A stretch of 64,000 nucleotides of DNA from Carallia brachiata (Eukaryota; Streptophyta; Magnoliopsida; Malpighiales; Rhizophoraceae), in contig JADCRB010000077.1 in the NCBI GenBank assembly GCA_021464245.1, forward strand, positions 806,001-870,000, in the 5' to 3' direction. Made by a program: the position numbers and the translations under genes. Under the pieces are notes generated by a model. It worked only from the letters and a program-made list of their open reading frames with translations. It did no database searches and was not told the DNA's origin. Of the stretch, positions 22,870 through 36,489 are shown piece after piece. How positions within the stretch are numbered: position 1 is the first letter of the stretch; each line of letters starts with the position of its first letter.

Positions 22870-23835
22870 TTTGGTTCTAGAAGGATTTATTAAGAGTGAA
22901 GAGGTAATGATTTAACTCTTGGTACTTGTTTGACACCATAGAACACCTTCTTCAATTTGTAGATGTGGTATTCTCTTCCTTTGATTACAAATCCTTCTGG
23001 TTGCTTTATGAACGCTTCTTCTTCTAAAATTCCATTGAAGAATGCTGACTTTACATCTAATTGAAGCACCATCTATGCTTGTTGTGCTGCAAAAGCAAGC
23101 AAAAATCTAATTGTGTAATCTCTAGCTACTGAAGTGAACGTCTCCATGTAGTTGGCTATTGCTTCATGAGCATATACTTTGACCACCAATCTTACTTCAT
23201 GTTTGTTGATTGTGCCATCAAGATTCAGTTTGGTATTGAAGATCCATTTGACCCTAATAACTTATTGTCATTAGATCTTGTTATGAGTTCACAAGTCTAA
23301 TTTTTCTCTATCATTTGAAGCTCCTCCTACATAGTAGCTTGTCATTTATCATACTGATTAGCCTCTTGATAATTGTGAGACTCAAATGATGTGAAGTAGT
23401 AATGTTTGTAGATTTCTGATAATAACTTGGTTTTTTTTTTGAACAAGTGATTCTGGTGATGACTCTCTAGAATTAACTTGAGGTAAAGTTATTGAGCGTG
23501 AAACTAGTAAAGATGGAGTTGATGGTGAGTCAATCAGCTCCAAATCATAATGTTGATCTGTAGTGTTATTTATTTGAGGTTGGCTTTGTACCTATTGTAG
23601 AGGAATGATGCTCTTAACTATTTTTTTGGTCAACACCGGATTTCTCCCAATTCCATACAACATCTTCATCAATTTTGACATCTTATTGATAATAATTTTT
23701 TTTTCTAGTTATAGTTTAAACACTCTATATCAATTGCATTAAGTGCAATAGCCCAAGAAAATGCCTTTACTTGTTTTGTTTTCGAGCTAACTCCTTTTGG
23801 CACACTTTCGTTTGATGGCATTGGCAGGATGGACC
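22870..23835 (-). mobile_element. Ty1/copia retrotransposon remnant (integrase end to reverse transcriptase)
   Basis: Read on the minus strand from 23.83 kb: a decayed FLGY-type segment, then DEDVVWNWE (the copia linker usually written DE..FWNWE), then the reverse-transcriptase start KWIFNTKLNLDGTINKHEVR, FTSVARDYTIRFLLAFAA, LQLDVKSAFFNGILEEEAF, QPEGFV and YKLKKVFYGVKQVPR. Several in-frame stops and missing bases make it inactive. No LTRs found; the 3' half of the reverse transcriptase and RNase H are absent. Its upstream side abuts the LINE. Confidence 0.85.
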
Positions 23836-23839
23836 CTAT

Positions 23840-26800
23840 TGGCTATTATGATGGCATTTGACTGTTATGGGATAAAGCTAGAATTCATCTTGAAGTACTT
23901 TATAAATCTCCTTATGCTATCAATGTTGCAGTTTTGGAAAACTAGGTTCTAACTTGGCTTTTTTCTTATTTCTATACTAATCCTAACGATGGTATCAAAG
24001 ATAAGATGTGAGAGGCAATCAATCTCAGAGGATATTAGCTTGCTATGGGCTTTGATTAGGACTAAACATTATTGATCTCTTGCAGAAGTATGGCAGATCT
24101 CTCAAAACTGCTTGACGGTGTCATATCTTCCAGGATCATGTCAATTCATGCAAGCTAATAGATCTAGGCTTTTTTGGCGCCAAATACACATGATGGAACA
24201 GTTCTTTTGGTCGTAAGATTATTTGGAAGAGGTTGGATAGGGTATCAGTGTCTGAAACTTGGCAACTCAAGTTCCCCAATGCTGTAGTACGGGATTTGCC
24301 TCATCTAAACTCTGATCGTTTCCCTTTGCTACATCAGCTTGATGTTAACGCTCAGAGGGATCTTGTTTTGCGATCCTTCCATTTTGAAGCAATGTGGATG
24401 GCTCATAAGTATTTTGATGGAGTAGTACGTGCTAACTAGCTTGATGGGGAAGCATCTGTCCCTCAATCAATTCGCAAATCTAAGGCAGTAGTGTTGGATT
24501 GGAAAAGAACTAGTTTTGGAAATTTGTTTTTTAGGAAACGTCATATTAAATAGGTTGGAAGGAACTGAAAGGAAGCTTTCTTCTTATGACTTTATCAAAG
24601 CGAGATACCTTGAGAATCAACTAATCTCACAATACAACAAGTTGTTAGACTAGGAAGAGTCATACTGGTTCTAGAAGTCACAGAGATCGAGGTTACTATT
24701 GGGAGACAGAAAATACAAAGTTCTTTTATTCTTCAACAGTCCAAAGACATAGAAAGAATTTTATCTAAACCTTAAATGATATGAATATATGGGTTGATGA
24801 TGCTTCCACTTTGAATTAAATGGCTAGGAACTTTTACAACAAATGACCAGGAACTTTTACATAAATTTATTTTCAAGTATTGTGGGGGATCACTTGATCT
24901 CTCTATTTTAAAGGTGGCCGGTATGGTTGTTTAGATGTTTGGATGGGTTGGATGATTTGCCTAACTTGGATGAAGTTTATCGAGTGTTAAAGTTAATGGG
25001 GGCCTGTAAGGCATCGAGACTGGATCGGCTGCAAGCTATCTTTTTCCAAAGGTATTGGAAAATTGTTGGGCCTTCAATATTTAGCTTGGTTAACGATTGC
25101 TTTTAGATGAGACGACTCCCTCTTGGATTGAATGAAACACTTGTGGTTCAAATTCCAAAGGTGATAAACTAAAGAGATTGAATCAATTTAGATTAATTTC
25201 TATATGCAATGTCATTTACAAGATTATTACAAAGGTGATTGTGTTGAGTTTATGGCCTAAAACAAGCTCTCGTCTTAGCCTTCTCCAATTTAGTTTTATA
25301 CCTGTAAGATTTACACAGGATAGTATTCTAGCAGCATAAGAAGTGATGAATTTGATTCCTCGTAAAAAGAAAAGAAAAACTAGATAAAAATAGATCTTAA
25401 AAAAGCTTATGACTGGGTTAATTGAGATTTTCTGCATGAGACCCTTAGCTCTTTCAATTTGCCTGTCAAGCTGATTTCTTTAATTATGGATTATGTCTCT
25501 TATTCAGAGATGGCTAATCTTATGGAATGGGGAACCAACTGAAAGTTTTAAGCCAAAGTGTGGATCGTGACAAGAAGATCCTATGTTGCCTTATTTACCT
25601 ATGCTTTGCATTGAATGCTTTTTGCATATTATTGAGCAATCAATAGATAGCAAAAAATAGCGGTCAGTGAAAGTGCCAGGGCAAAGTCCTCCAATTTCAC
25701 ACCTCTTATTTGAGAATGACTTGTTGTTGTTTGGAACGACCACTTCTTCTTTGACGTTTGCTATTAAAAACACGTTTGCTCTATTTTATGCCATGTAAGG
25801 TCAAAGAGTGAGTGAGGAGAAGTCAAAGTTAATTGTATCTCCAAATGTTTCTTGGGCCTTGGTAGGATACTTGGGTTATATTTTGGAATTCTCTATAGTT
25901 CGAGACCTTGGGGAGATACTTGGGAGTTTCGTTGTTTTATAATTGTTGTCGTTCGTTAGATTTTAGGGAATTGGTCTAAAGGGTTCAAGCTAAGCTGAGT
26001 GGTTGGAAAGTGAAGACTCTGTCTTTGGCTGGTAGAGCTACTCTTGTGCAAGCTGTGACACAGACCATTCGATATTATCATATGTAGACCATGCTCCTTC
26101 CTCGTGCTGTCTGTGATGAAGGCGATCAATATAATCACAAGTTTTGTGGGGAAGACCAAAATAAAATTAACTTAGTAACGTGCAGAGGTCTGTAGGCCTA
26201 AAAGAGATAGTGGTTTAGGCTTGCGACAGGCTAGAGACATGAATTTAGCTTTGTTGGCTAAACTTGCTTGGCAGATTCATAGTGAGAGTGGGGCATTTTG
26301 GGTACAAGTTTTCAAGGCTAAGTACTTTTCAGATTCTAACTTTCAGAGTGCTATTAAAGGGGACAACTATTTTCCATCGTGGGTAGTTATTCTACATAGG
26401 CGAGACTTATTGATCCAAGGATTGCGCTGGAGTGTTGGTAATGGTCAAAAAATTCGTTTCTGGGAGATATATGGGTGACAGAGGGGCCAATTACTGATTT
26501 TGAAGGAGCGAGGCTAAAGCCAGGGGAGGTTGAGTGTCTAGATAGTGAGTACTTGGATGTATATGGGGTTTGGAATTGGTCACGGCTTTATGATAAGTTA
26601 TCTGTGTACGTTCAATAATTGCTTCAAGGTCTGTTCATTTCTCGGTAGTCCCAATTACAAGAAAAATTCATCTGGAGTTGGATTCAGGGCGTTTTTTAGT
26701 GTGAGGGGCGTATTCTTTATTGATTGATGATGATATTGATAGTAGTGGTACATGTAACTGGATATGGCAGTTGAAGGTTCTATAATATATGAAGTGTTTC

Positions 26801-27841
26801 ACCTAGCTTATTCGTAAGGGAAGGTTATTGACCAATGCATAGCGTTTCGTCCTTCATTTAACAGATGATGGTAACTGTAGTAGGTGTGGTCAGCAATGGG
26901 ACTTGAGCATGTCTTCTATGACTGAGTTTCACAGAGTGTGTGGGGTCTGCTGTATTAGTTGCTTGGGTTTGAACATAAACTGGTGGCTCTTTTTAGGATT
27001 GGATGATAAGAATCTGTAAATTGGTATATTTGCAAACATGTTGGAGTTGTCCATTTAATATTGTGTCTATTACAGTACTGTGGTAGCTATGAAATTGGAG
27101 AAATGGGTGTATTTTTGCTGAAAGCTCAAGGATGGCTTCGCAGATTGTTTGGGAGGTGAGAAGGAGAGTGACAAAGATTGTTAAAGTTTGGTTCGCAAAT
27201 AATAAGATGCTTATGGAGGTGAGAGGGGTTTTTCCCTTGCGGGGGAAACTAATTTACTAACAACCCCCAACGACAAAGTCTATTAAGATTAATGTTGATG
27301 GTGCGGCTAAGGGTAGTCCTAGTGTGGCGAGGTTTGGTGGGGTCATCAGAGATTTTTGTGAGAGATGGTTATTTGGATTTTTTGGGTGTGGTGGTATCTC
27401 TATGGCTATCGATGTTGAGCTTTGTGCAATTTGTGAGGCCTTGTAGTTGGCTTGGAGCAAGGGTTTCTGGGAAACAGATTCAGAGTTGGCTCTTCACAAG
27501 TTAAAAAGAGAGGATTGAAATTTTGATTTCTATCGCCCCTTTGTTTCTGAATGTATCCACCTTCGTTGTCAGGAATGAGAGTGCAATCTACAACATACAC
27601 TACGTGAAGACAATTGTTGCGCGGACTTTATGGCTAATCTGGGAACATTCAATGCGGAGGCTTTGTGGGTCTAGGATAGACCACCACTAGGAGTCAGATA
27701 GCTGCTTAGAGTTGATCTTACGGAAGTTGCTCAGTTGCCAGGAGACTAATTTGTGCTTTTTCTTTCTATTGTTCTCTGTTGCTTAGTTTCTATTCATATC
27801 CTTCTCATTTTTCATCTCTTGGAATTATAAAAAAAAAAAAA
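23840..27841 (+). mobile_element. Decayed non-LTR retrotransposon (plant LINE with RNase H)
   Basis: Plus-strand pieces in LINE order. The end of the endonuclease/linker is at 24.2-24.43 kb. Reverse transcriptase is at about 24.99-25.9 kb (DRLQAIFFQRYWKIVGPS, LNETLVVQIPK, FRLISICNVIYKIITKV, DLKKAYDWVN). A C-terminal block is at 26.2-26.5 kb (DMNLALLAKLAWQIHSESG, WVQVFKAKYF, GLRWSVGNGQKIRFW), with a zinc-finger-like part near 26.9 kb. An RNase H fold is at 27.28-27.7 kb (KINVDGAAKGSPSVARFGG, ETDSELALHKL). It ends in an A tract (27829-27841). Many stops and shifts show it is dead. The 5' limit is uncertain and no target duplication was established. Confidence 0.87.
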
Positions 27842-27859
27842 TGAATGGTGATAGCAAGG

Positions 27860-28260
27860 TTGTAAGAAAACCTGACCGGTTATCGAACTAAAAATATTAG
27901 TGGTTAAATTTCAACTAGTTGAACTAGTATTTAAATCGGTATTTAATAATATATATATATTTATAAAATTAATTGAAAAAATAATATTTATATATAGTAA
28001 TTAAATATTAATTTTTTTAATTTTAATGATTAAATTGAAAGGTTTAATCAAATTTTAGGACTAAATTGTAATTTTAGTTAAAATTAGAATTTAAATTGTA
28101 ATTTAAATAAAATATGAGGTCAAATTATCATTTAAAATTTTTTTGTCTGACTTGAACCAGTTCAACCGGTCCTATTTTTACTGATTTTAACCAGTTTTTA
28201 CCGGTCTATTCACCCCTCAATTTTAAGGCCTAGACCGGACCAACTAAGAACCAATCATCA
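27860..28260. repeat. CCGGTT-type repeat, second copy
   Basis: Ends rich in ACCGGTT and AACCAGTTCAACCGGT surround an AT-rich core, the same layout as the element at 9929-10530. It lies directly behind the LINE A tract. Confidence 0.55.
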
Positions 28261-28780
28261 GTCCAACTAATTTAATCTGTTGGTCTGATCCAATTTTATT
28301 AATACTAGGTGGTAGGTTTATTAATCTTATTGTATTTTTTTTTTTTTTTTGTGATGACCTTGTTGTCTTAATAGGGTCACACGGACTAATAAAAATATAA
28401 CAAAACAAACGTCCAACAAACACACGCACGCATTTGGGAGACTGTAATCAATCTAAAAGGTGACCACTTGCACCATACATTGGAGACCACAAAAAAAACC
28501 TCAAAACACGTAAATGTGCGTCCCCGCCAGGATTGGCCGATCAATCCACCCGATACACGAATAAATCATCACTTTGACCCAAAAATAAAATAAAATGAAA
28601 ATCATCAAACAAGACGAGAACCTTCCAAATTCATTTCCCAAGGTTAGGGCTTTCCTAGTGTTTAAGCCTCTTATTATTTTTCCACTGCCAGTCCAATGCA
28701 CTCAGTGGTTAATTAACCGATAGAGAGTGAAAGAGCAAGAATTAATTCATTTGGGGAAACCCTAATTGAATTATTGAAAG
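28261..28780. other. Intergenic, nothing recognised
   Basis: Unique-looking AT-rich sequence up to the start of the duplicated block. No gene seen. Confidence 0.45.
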
Positions 28781-29790
28781 GAACGGGACATATGAGACTG
28801 ATTTGACGTTATGTCTTCGATTTGGCTAAAAAAAGTTTTAACTCTTTATAATTTCTAGTTAGGTCCGGTGGCAATAAACAAAATACAATAACCTAATGAA
28901 TTGATATAAGTAGTTAAGTGACTTAAGTTTTGTGTGAAAATATTTTATAACAAAATAAATTATTACGTTTGAATCTTCTTACAGTTAAATTTTCTTGAGC
29001 CAACGCTATCATTAGTATTGCAAGCGACAATTCGTTTCACGCTCGTATCAAGAAAAAAAAAACAATTCTCAATGTAAAGCTTCCGAACATTGATGTTCCT
29101 TTGCACGAATTCGCCGCAAATGGTGAATCACTAAAGTTTTTGCACCGAATTGTTAGTCTGGATGATCAGAAAATACAAACTAGTTACATTTTTAATGTAA
29201 TCACATTAATTTCTTTAAGAGAAAATAAATTTTTTTGGTTTTTATATATATTATGTGAGATTTATAATTTAAATTTTAAAATAACAACTATTTAGTTTTA
29301 AATTTTAATTTTCTAACTTTTTATTTCATATTTTTTTTACTATATTCATATTAAAAATGTAAGTGATTGTACTTTTTAGTAATGTCCAGACACTTAATCT
29401 AGATCACAAACTTAACTGACGGATAAATTCTGATTTATTGCTTTGGAGTTCAGAAGCTGAATCATGCATCATTTTTGCCAATGAAATGCTTTGTTGTGCT
29501 TCAAGGGACTATAATCATCTAATTTAGTGCATTTCATAAGTTTGACTTCTCAATTGAACGGAACTTAATTTGGTGACAAATATTTATAACTCATTTGCTA
29601 TGGAGTCAGTGAGGAAATATAAACTTAAGCGGACACAGATGCCCACAAAATGGAGTTCGATAATGTACTTTTTTGAAGCAATTTCTGTCTGATTGAGAGA
29701 CCACTTCAGGGCCTTAACTGATCGAGGCAATCAAACCACAAAAAAAGGATATCTTTCAGGTACTTCAAGATTTTATCATATTTGAGGGAT
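28781..29790. repeat. First copy of the DnaJ-downstream flank (duplication unit 1)
   Basis: Recurs at about 35.81-36.33 kb and 43.96-44.95 kb, where it leads into the DnaJ pseudogene and the intact DnaJ. Here similarity stops near 29.79 kb (after ACTTCAAGATTTTATCAT) and no DnaJ sequence follows, so this copy lost the gene. Confidence 0.75.
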
Positions 29791-31548
29791 TAAATTAAGA
29801 AAACACATTGTCAAATTTCAAATTTGTTATGAGTTGTGAGAGAAACTCATTTGGATTAAATAATACTCAGGATTTGTTATTTGTCCTTCGAAGATGGTTA
29901 CATAAAAATGTCAAGGATCCAAATGTGGGTTTCAATCTACTGGTGTTATTATGAAGAATATAAAATTTTTTTGTTTACTTAAAAAGGATATTAGAATCAC
30001 TGTGATATAGTTTTATTTAATCCAAACATAACAAGGAGTAAGATTTGGTGGACACTCTAATGAGGTATACAAGAAGTATGCAATTAATTTAATAATATTT
30101 ATTTATTTGTTTTTCTTTTTTTTTAAACTCAATATATTTTTTACAATCGAACAGTCCAGATCCCTTAACTACTGTACATCCACATATGCATTGAATCTAT
30201 GTTTTTCCATTTACTAGATTGCCCGCGGGTGGCCCATGGTGAGAAAATGACAATTGAGAAGAAACACTTTGCCCATGTGTTTTGACGTGTAAATAAGTGT
30301 TTTGGGCGTTAATTCTACCCTTGCATTTCATCTGCAGGGTTTACTAATGGTAAAAAAATAATTTCTACTAAAAAAATTTAAACTATTAGATGAAATATCA
30401 TAATAATCTTATTTGTAATTTTAAAGAAGTACGGTTCTTTTAGAACGTAAGCATGAGTTCATCATTTCTTAATCATGAAATTTCTTACACCATGTAAAAA
30501 AAAATATTACTTTAAAATTAATAACTCCATAAGTGTTCTTGTCATTCCGTTTGTTTGAAATTTGAAACTGAGACTTGGAAAACTATCTGTTGTCTATAAA
30601 GAACAGGCAGCGACCAAAGCACAAGTGAAAAGAGATGTGATAGATTAACTGACATTAAAAGTTAGTGATTTTTGACTATGATCTCGGCATTGCAGTAGCT
30701 AGTGACAAAGGACGAATTCTCGTTGAAGCATATTAGTTGTAATCGTAATGCAAACTTTGTCTAATTTATTTTAATTATCATGCAAAATTTGTCTAAAAAT
30801 TAGAAGTAAGATTTGGAGACATCCCTTTAGCCTTTAAGAGTTTTTCTTTTTTTTTTTAATAAGATATAGAATATAAGCAGTAGCAGCAAACGGAAAATAT
30901 TTTAAACTGTTATGACGAAAATCAGTCTGAATACTTGAACCATTTAATTTTTTGTTTTTCCAAAGTACAAAGTGGAAAGCAAAAATAGATTAATTTTGAG
31001 TTTATAGACTTCTGATTACCAATAAAAATTTAACATCTTCTACAATTAATGTCACATATTATGAAAATTTACTAAGGAATGTTGACTAGGATGACAAAGG
31101 ATTTTTTCTTTTCTTTTCCTTTCTTCTTCTCTTTTTTTTTTTTTTTTTTTTTGTGGAGAATTGCTAGGACAAGCCATAAAATTTTAAGTTATGGGACATT
31201 GACAATTTTATGAAGATTTTTTAGGCAAAACTATAGCAACGTCTAAATTATGAGATTTAGTTACAATTTTTATTCAGGTCTTTTCCATTTACAGTTTTTC
31301 TTTTGTTTGGGTCTTGCAGGATTATTTCGCACACAAAGAGAGAGAGGGATCGAACCCATACACTCCATTATGGTCAAGAGCCAATGGCCATTCTGTCTTT
31401 TCCACTTAGGATGACAGAAACTTTGACACAATAACCATATAACTAGACTAGAGGTCTAAAACTCCCAGTACAATAATACTCCTGTGGGACAATCTGCTGA
31501 GGGTTAAAGATGCATATATATCGAGCCAGCCATGGGGGCTGTGGGCAC
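29791..31548. other. Duplicated spacer behind ML-C
   Basis: About 30.2-31.32 kb matches 40.17-41.12 kb and, inverted, 10.7-11.45 kb. No gene. Long poly-T tract near 31130-31152. Confidence 0.65.
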
Positions 31549-32040
31549 TCAAGTATCAGAGAATATTGGTGATCCGATGCTGATTTTGAAGTTGATACGG
31601 GCACAAGTTAATTGTAGACGGTTCTGGTCCTCCGTTGTCATCTGAAGGGTGTAAGATCTCGGCAATTTCCAACACTTTTAGCTCTTCCACATAAACTCAA
31701 ATATCCAAACATGCAAAATATTAAACACTTAAACCAAGGTTTTGTTCTTTTGGCTTCTCTGCGTATTTTAGATTAGGTAAAATTCTATTGAAAAGCTATC
31801 CCAATTAAAAAGGGCAACCTCGTATTCCTAAATAGTATAAACATAGACAACTCGCAATTCTATTAAAAAGCTGATCCTAATTCAAAAGGGTAAACATTAT
31901 ATTCCTAAATAGAAGAAAAGCTTGCATCTTAAGAAAGTTATCCTTATACATATATATATCAGTGCTCGGCTTCCAAACATCATTCTTTGATAACCTGCAG
32001 ACAAAAATATTGTTATTGAGTTCCTGACAATAAAACAAGC

Positions 32041-33647
32041 ATGCAAGAGCGAAGGCTTCCGAGGGGGTTTCACTTCCGACCAACCGACGAGATACTGGTC
32101 GGTCACTTTCTCTACAAGAAGATCACCGGCTCCCTACCTCAGTCTGACCAGATCTATGTCCCGGAGTGCGACCTATACGGCAAAGAAGAGCCCTGGCAGA
32201 TTTGGGAAAAGTCTCGGAGAAAAGATGACTTTGAGGAGGACCTCTACTTCTTTACGGGCTTGAAGAAGAAAGCAGCCAACTCCAATGGCTCCAGGATTGA
32301 CCGCTCCACAGGTTCTAGCGGTGGTTGCTGGCACGGTGAGGATTCCGGCTCAAAGGTTAATGCCGATGATTATATCAGGGGAGAACGTTACTCTGCAACG
32401 AAAAAAAGATTCAGTTACCTGAATAAGGGATCAAACCATGGCAGTCTTTGGATCATGCACGAGTATTCTTTGCAACTTGAAGGGGAGAACAAAAGCAAGA
32501 GCAGTAACTGGGTGTTATGTCGTCTGAGAAAGAAGGGAGGAAAAGACAAGAGGAAGTCCACAGCGCCAGTACCATTGGAAGATCTTGTTATTGATGATTC
32601 AAATACCAGCAGCAGAGACATACATCCCTCCAAAAAGAGCCGAACGTTGCAAAAACATGCTGAAATTGAGGCTAGCGTGAGGGTTGAAAAAGAAGAACCT
32701 ATGTTACAAACAGTTTTTATCATTGAAGATGATGAAGATGAATGTTTGGAATCTGATAAAATCCATCACCAAACTGATGCTGGCTTAAGGGTTGAACAAG
32801 AACAACCAAATTCACTTGAAGGGGATAGTGATAAATGCTTGATCTCTGACATCATTCATCACCAAACAGAGGCTTGTTTGAGAGTTGAACAAGAAAGATC
32901 AAAAGTTAATGGGGTCTTGTCTGCGACAGAATACCTACATGTTGAAAAAGTTGGATTATGTGACCCCGGTGATGAGTTCTCCAATGATGCAGCTTGCTAC
33001 TTCGGTGACAAGTTTGATGATCTTCTCCAGGATTAACTTCTCTGGAGCTAGATGAGATTTTTGACGTTCCTTCCCTAAATTCTGAAACAATTGCACCTTG
33101 CAACCAAGAAATTGAAGCTGATTTGGGGGCTGCTCCATATGAGGAAAAATGTCTACCTATTGAAGATGTTGGATTATGTGACCCTGGTGATGAGTTCTTC
33201 AATGATGCAGTCTGCTACTTTGGTGACAAGTTTCATGATCTTCTTCCAGGATTAACTTCTCTCAACCTTGAGAAGTTTTTGGACGTTTCTTCTCTAAATT
33301 CTGAAACAATTTCACCATGCAACCAAGAAACTGAAGCTGGTTTGGGGGCTGTTCCTCCTCTAAATAATGAAACAATTTCACCGTGCAACCAAAACATTGA
33401 AGCTGGTTTGGGGGCTGTTCTTCTTCTAAATTCTGAAACAATTTCACCATGCAACCAAGAGATTGAAGCTGCTTTGGGAGCTGCTCAAGTACCGAAAGTG
33501 CATATACATCGAAAGATGGAGTCTACTTGCATGAGCAATTACAATGAAGGAGCAACAGGAGAGTTCTCTGATCTGGTGCCGGCAGAAATTCGAGATGGCA
33601 GAATTTTGTCTTGGCTTCGGCTTCCTGGACAACTTGAAGATGATTAA
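32041..33647 (+). pseudogene. NAC2: NAC transcription factor paralogue, frameshifted after the NAC domain
   Basis: Same start and NAC domain as NAC1 and NAC3 (LPRGFHFRPTDEILVGHFLY; NWVLCRLRKKGG). At about 33021-33030 two extra bases (CTTCTCCAGG against CTTCCAGG) shift the frame, and a stop follows at 33034-33036, leaving 331 residues with a complete NAC domain but half the acidic tail. The remaining tail stays open in the shifted frame to 33647 and ends like NAC1 (LRLPGQLEDD), so the lesion is recent. It could still make a DNA-binding protein lacking most of the C-terminal region, possibly a competitor of NAC1/NAC3 (inference). Antisense to ML-C, nested in its last intron. Confidence 0.85.
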
Positions 33648-34386
33648 CACGATGTGTAATGAAGGAATTTACTAGTTGCAGTTTTTGTAGCCCTTTAGCT
33701 GAACTCATATGTAATGAATGAATTTAATATTTGCAGTATTATTGTAACCCTTTAGCACAAAGGGAAGTTTATCACAATGTAATGACTGATTTTAATAGTC
33801 AAGTATAAGGCTTCAAATTAATTTGTATCTCAATCAAATCCTTACACGCACATGCATTATCTAGTACTTCTTTCCATTTCCTTCTGCCTGGTTATCATTA
33901 TTATCAGCTAGAATTTGAAAAGAAACCGAAGGGCAACTAGCAAAACAAGAGTTGCGGAGGGTGGAGACTTAGAAGCCTTTGTGTCTTTAGCATTTACGCA
34001 GTTTATTGTGCATTAGACACTATGTTTTACATACAAAATATTAATTTGTTAAGTTTTATTCTTTTTAATTAATGTGTCCCCTCACACATTGCAAACTATG
34101 AACAATTAGTGAAGACTTAAAATAGAAGTTGGCTTGCAGATCACAGTCCGCAGCTGCAAAACGGCCCACAAAGTACTAAATTGCAAACATTTAACATTTT
34201 TCTTATCCTCACAAATTCAATGTAGTTTTACCTCTGACTCTCTCTCAAATTTCCCCTTCCCTCTCTCCTTTAAAGAAGTATGTAGAGCAAATAGGTAAAA
34301 TCTTAAAGCATAAATGCATGAATTTGCCCCATTAGGAAACGGTTTCAATAGGAGAGAGCCAAAAGGTACGTTATGAAAAGACTTAC
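33648..34386. other. Part of ML-C last intron between NAC2 and exon 3
   Basis: NAC2 3' flank, then ML-C intron. Holds the empty site (about 34.19 kb) of the Harbinger-like element found in ML-A. No other gene. Confidence 0.6.
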
Positions 34387-35393
34387 AAGTGGGGTAAATG
34401 GGGGCAGACTTTGGGTGTGAGAGAGCACAAAGTTGCCCACATCAACAGAGCAGGACACCTCCTCGCAAAGATCCCTGGTTTCTTTGTGGACATGCATCCC
34501 AAACAATGAAACATCGATTACTGCTTTCCCCTGAGTGATAGGTTGCCCTGCATTTGCAAATGAAGTTACGTATATATATCTTCCAAGAAAACTAGTAGTG
34601 TACAGGGTGATGGATTGACTAGATCAAGAATAAGTCTTCAGTAGTTTTACATATTGTGCCACTACAAAGGGTTCAAATTCAATAAAGTACACGTGATCTT
34701 GAATGAGAACTGCAATTGAAGTATATCTAATAATCTTTGTTAGATAATCCTAGTGAATCCTCATATTGCCATGCAATCTAGTCAATATAATCAGGAAATT
34801 TTGTTAACTAAAATGTTTGTCCACTAGTGGATTTTACACCAAAAGGTCAGGATACTTTGAACAGCAAAATAAAAACATAGGCCCAAGCAAGTTGGATCAA
34901 AAAAGTTGAACATGTAAATCAGCATCTGAATAATGATCAAAATATTCAACTGGTGAAAGGGCCCCAAGAAAAAAGAAAAAAAAAAAAAGGAAACGAAAAC
35001 ACCTAAGAATTGAAATTTACTTGTGGAGGCTGAGATTTTGAAGGTGGTTGGCTGAACCGCCACCACAGGGTTTGGTGATATCTCAAAGCTTTGGACACTG
35101 ACAGCATAAGGCTTGGAATCATCTGCATTCAAGACACATGAAAATCATACAGTCAAATATGATTGAAAATACGCCCCACTCCCCCCGACCCGCAAAAAAA
35201 AAAAAAAAGACCCATCAAGGGAAAAGATGAAGAAAAAGAATTCCATTTGAAAGGGAGAAAGGTGGGGAACAGATTAGAGAAAGAACTGGTAGAGGTGACA
35301 GTGTAGCTAGTGAGACTGACCACAGTATGTGGCATTTTCAGCTCTAATCGGAAATAATAGCAGAAAGATGGAAAAGAAAAGCTTTAGTCCCAT

Positions 35394-36489
35394 GTTGAAC
35401 TGTCACCATCATCTCCATGGACCAGGAGGGAGTTGGAAATTTGGGGGAGTGAGAGCAAGCTTATAAAACAGAAACTTCCATAAAATATAAACGAACCAAG
35501 TTTCAAAGATGACAAGTCAGTTCAAGGCAAGTGTGTGTGTATGTGGCAGTGTCGTAGGAACTGAAGGGAGTGTACGTGTCTCTCGGTCAGTACTACAAAT
35601 GCCCACTCCTAGTTTTGCTCATAAATAAGAACATTTTTTATGACAAAAACAGAAAGGCCAATTTTTGTTGGCAATTTCCTTAGTCCTAAGAGCCTGCCAA
35701 CATATGGATACAGCTTAATTGGTGTGCACTTCAATTACATTGCTTGGATCTAACCATGCAAAAAAAAAAAACGGGAACAGACAGACAATGTACTAAACAA
35801 AAAGGATTAGGGAAATCTGAAAGTGATTTGATTTTTTGTCTTCGATTTGGCTAAAGAAAGTTTTAACTCTTTATAATTTCTAGTAAGGCCAGGTGCCAGA
35901 TGACAATGAACAAAATAAGGTCGTCATTTGGTCAGCGTCGCTAACTAGAAACGCAATTCTCCATTGGGCAATGTTACACTTACAAAGAAAAATGTGTAAA
36001 TTTTTTCTCGAATATTGCAGTAAATTACAACAAATTATTATTTTTTATAACCACAATAATAAATTGTAAAACAATATATATATATATATAAGTTTGACTT
36101 CTCAATTAAACGGAACTTAATTTGGTAAAATATATAACTCAATTGCTATGGAGTCGCCAGGGAAATCTGAACTCCAGTGGACAAGGAAGCCTATGAAATG
36201 GAGTTGGATAATGTACTTCTTTCAAGTAGTTTGTCTGATTGACAGACTACTGCAGGGCCTTAACCGGTCGGGGTAATCAAACCGCCATAAAAGGGTAATT
36301 TTCAGGTACTTCAAGATTCTGTCATGGTTAGTACGAAGAGAGTCAATTTCCTGAAAGTTTCTCAAAGAAAAATTACAACTTTCTCTAGTTATTGAGTAAC
36401 CATGATTTATCATCAATATCTCGGCAAATCCACTGTAAATCTTGCAACCTCAGCTCCCGAGATTGTCATAGTAGGTCTATCTAGTACAC
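35394..36489. other. ML-C upstream region joined to second copy of the DnaJ-downstream flank
   Basis: Up to about 35.76 kb this matches the ML-A promoter region (inverted). From about 35.81 kb it matches the flank at 28.78 and 43.96 kb. The change marks a unit boundary. No gene. Confidence 0.65.

Larger units (their letters stand above)
31549..35393 (-). pseudogene. ML-C: ML-domain gene with lost last splice acceptor, hosting NAC2
   Basis: Exons by comparison with ML-B: 35393-35321, 35122-35021, 34547-34387 and 31659-31549. The original start region has a 2-base deletion, but the internal ATG at 35393 still gives a good signal peptide (MGLKLFFSIFLLLFPIRAEN). Exons 2 and 3 are open and have the expected motifs (EISPNPV, DLCEEVSC, FVLSHTQSLPPFTP). 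The last exon is open in its ancestral frame, but the acceptor TTGCAG|GG has become TTGCCGAG; the only nearby AG would shift the frame and hit a stop. A truncated or altered C-terminus is expected unless another acceptor is used. NAC2 sits antisense in the 2.7-kb last intron. Confidence 0.72.
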
